This document shows, piece by piece, positions 6,062-6,244 of a stretch of 6,244 bases of DNA (its first letter is position 1; the number at the start of each line of letters is the position of its first letter). This stretch comes from Competibacteraceae bacterium UBA2788 (GTDB taxonomy: Bacteria > Pseudomonadota > Gammaproteobacteria > Competibacterales > Competibacteraceae). The notes beneath the pieces are model-generated. The model saw only the letters and a list, made by a program, of their open reading frames with translations, was not told the DNA's origin and searched no databases. The translations under genes were made by a program, and so were the position numbers. The DNA is taken from assembly GCA_002352185.1 (NCBI GenBank), contig DEHY01000050.1, positions 1-6,244 of the forward strand, in the 5' to 3' direction.

Positions 6062-6244
6062 ATGAAACCTTCGCTATTGCAGCGTTTCCCGGCGCCATTG
6101 AGTCTGGTGCTGGCGCTGGCGGCGGCAAACCCGGTGCGGGCTGATGCGCCGCTGATCGCGCTCGATGTGGGTCATTCCCGGCAGAAGCCGGGCGCGGTCA
6201 GCGCCAGGGGAATACAGGAATTCGCGTTTAATCGCGCCTTGGCG
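6062..6244 (+). CDS. N-acetylmuramoyl-L-alanine amidase (Amidase_3 type), N-terminal part
   Basis: Only the first 61 codons are in the window; the gene runs off the right edge. The family cleaves the amide bond between MurNAc and the L-Ala of the peptide stem, in the periplasm, during cell separation or wall turnover. Residues 1-27 look like a Sec signal peptide: Lys2 and Arg8, a hydrophobic core from Leu13 to Ala22, then a V-R-A cleavage site before Asp28. The mature start I-A-L-D-V-G-H-S (32-39) followed by P-G-A-V-S and G-I-Q-E-F is the Amidase_3 beginning, with His38 and Glu53 as expected zinc ligands. GGAA at 6052-6055 is a fair ribosome site for the ATG. The gene is divergent from the kinase gene, with a terminator 57 bases upstream of the start. 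The rest of the catalytic domain and any AMIN or LysM domains cannot be seen, so AmiA, AmiB and AmiC types cannot be told apart. Confidence 0.82.
   Translation, partial: MKPSLLQRFPAPLSLVLALAAANPVRADAPLIALDVGHSRQKPGAVSARGIQEFAFNRALA

Noticed and set aside
5707..6144. Plus-strand frame of 145 codons across the divergent region
   Set aside because: It starts inside the kinase gene, crosses the terminator and overlaps the amidase start in another frame. The amidase frame carries the recognisable motifs.
1..6244. CRISPR array, tRNA, rRNA, insertion sequence or phage genes
   Set aside because: I saw no regularly spaced repeats, cloverleaf, rRNA-like stretch or transposase frame.

Overview
This is a chromosomal-looking window with moderately high GC and dense coding on both strands. 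It most likely comes from a gammaproteobacterium. The evidence is the long multi-domain c-di-GMP protein with an EAL subtype (E-L-L in place of E-A-L, A-E-F-V in place of A-E-G-V) that I associate with Gammaproteobacteria such as Pseudomonas MorA-like proteins, a Gram-negative-style secreted cell-wall amidase, and a probable lipoprotein. I cannot name a genus from this sequence.

Layout, left to right. Positions 1-117 are an AT-rich leader with promoter-like boxes. Positions 118-867 (+) encode a probable exported lipoprotein or anchored coiled-coil protein of unknown function. Positions 868-953 are a short convergent junction with a 9-bp perfect inverted repeat. Positions 954-3491 (-) encode a receiver-PAS-PAS-GGDEF-EAL response regulator. 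Positions 3492-3741 are a gene-free gap with AT-rich palindromes and a decayed inverted repeat. Positions 3742-5841 (-) encode a soluble HDOD-GAF-histidine kinase. Positions 5842-6061 are a divergent intergenic region with a clear intrinsic terminator that points right and has no visible gene in front of it. From 6062 to the right edge (+) lies the first 61 codons of an N-acetylmuramoyl-L-alanine amidase.

How the genes may work together: the kinase and the receiver-GGDEF-EAL protein lie in tandem on the minus strand with the kinase upstream. The simplest reading is a cytoplasmic two-component pair. The kinase, regulated through its HDOD and GAF domains, would phosphorylate Asp88 of the regulator (numbering from the longest open frame) and so tune c-di-GMP synthesis or breakdown. 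The GGDEF motif, the inhibitory I-site and the EAL metal and catalytic residues all look intact, so either activity is possible. The pairing is inferred from adjacency. The coiled-coil protein and the amidase are transcribed the other way and need not belong to the same system.

The least explained items are the orphan terminator in the divergent region, the degenerate repeat between the two signalling genes, and the unassigned C-terminal domain of the left-hand protein. I did not find a CRISPR array, tRNA, rRNA, insertion sequence or phage gene.
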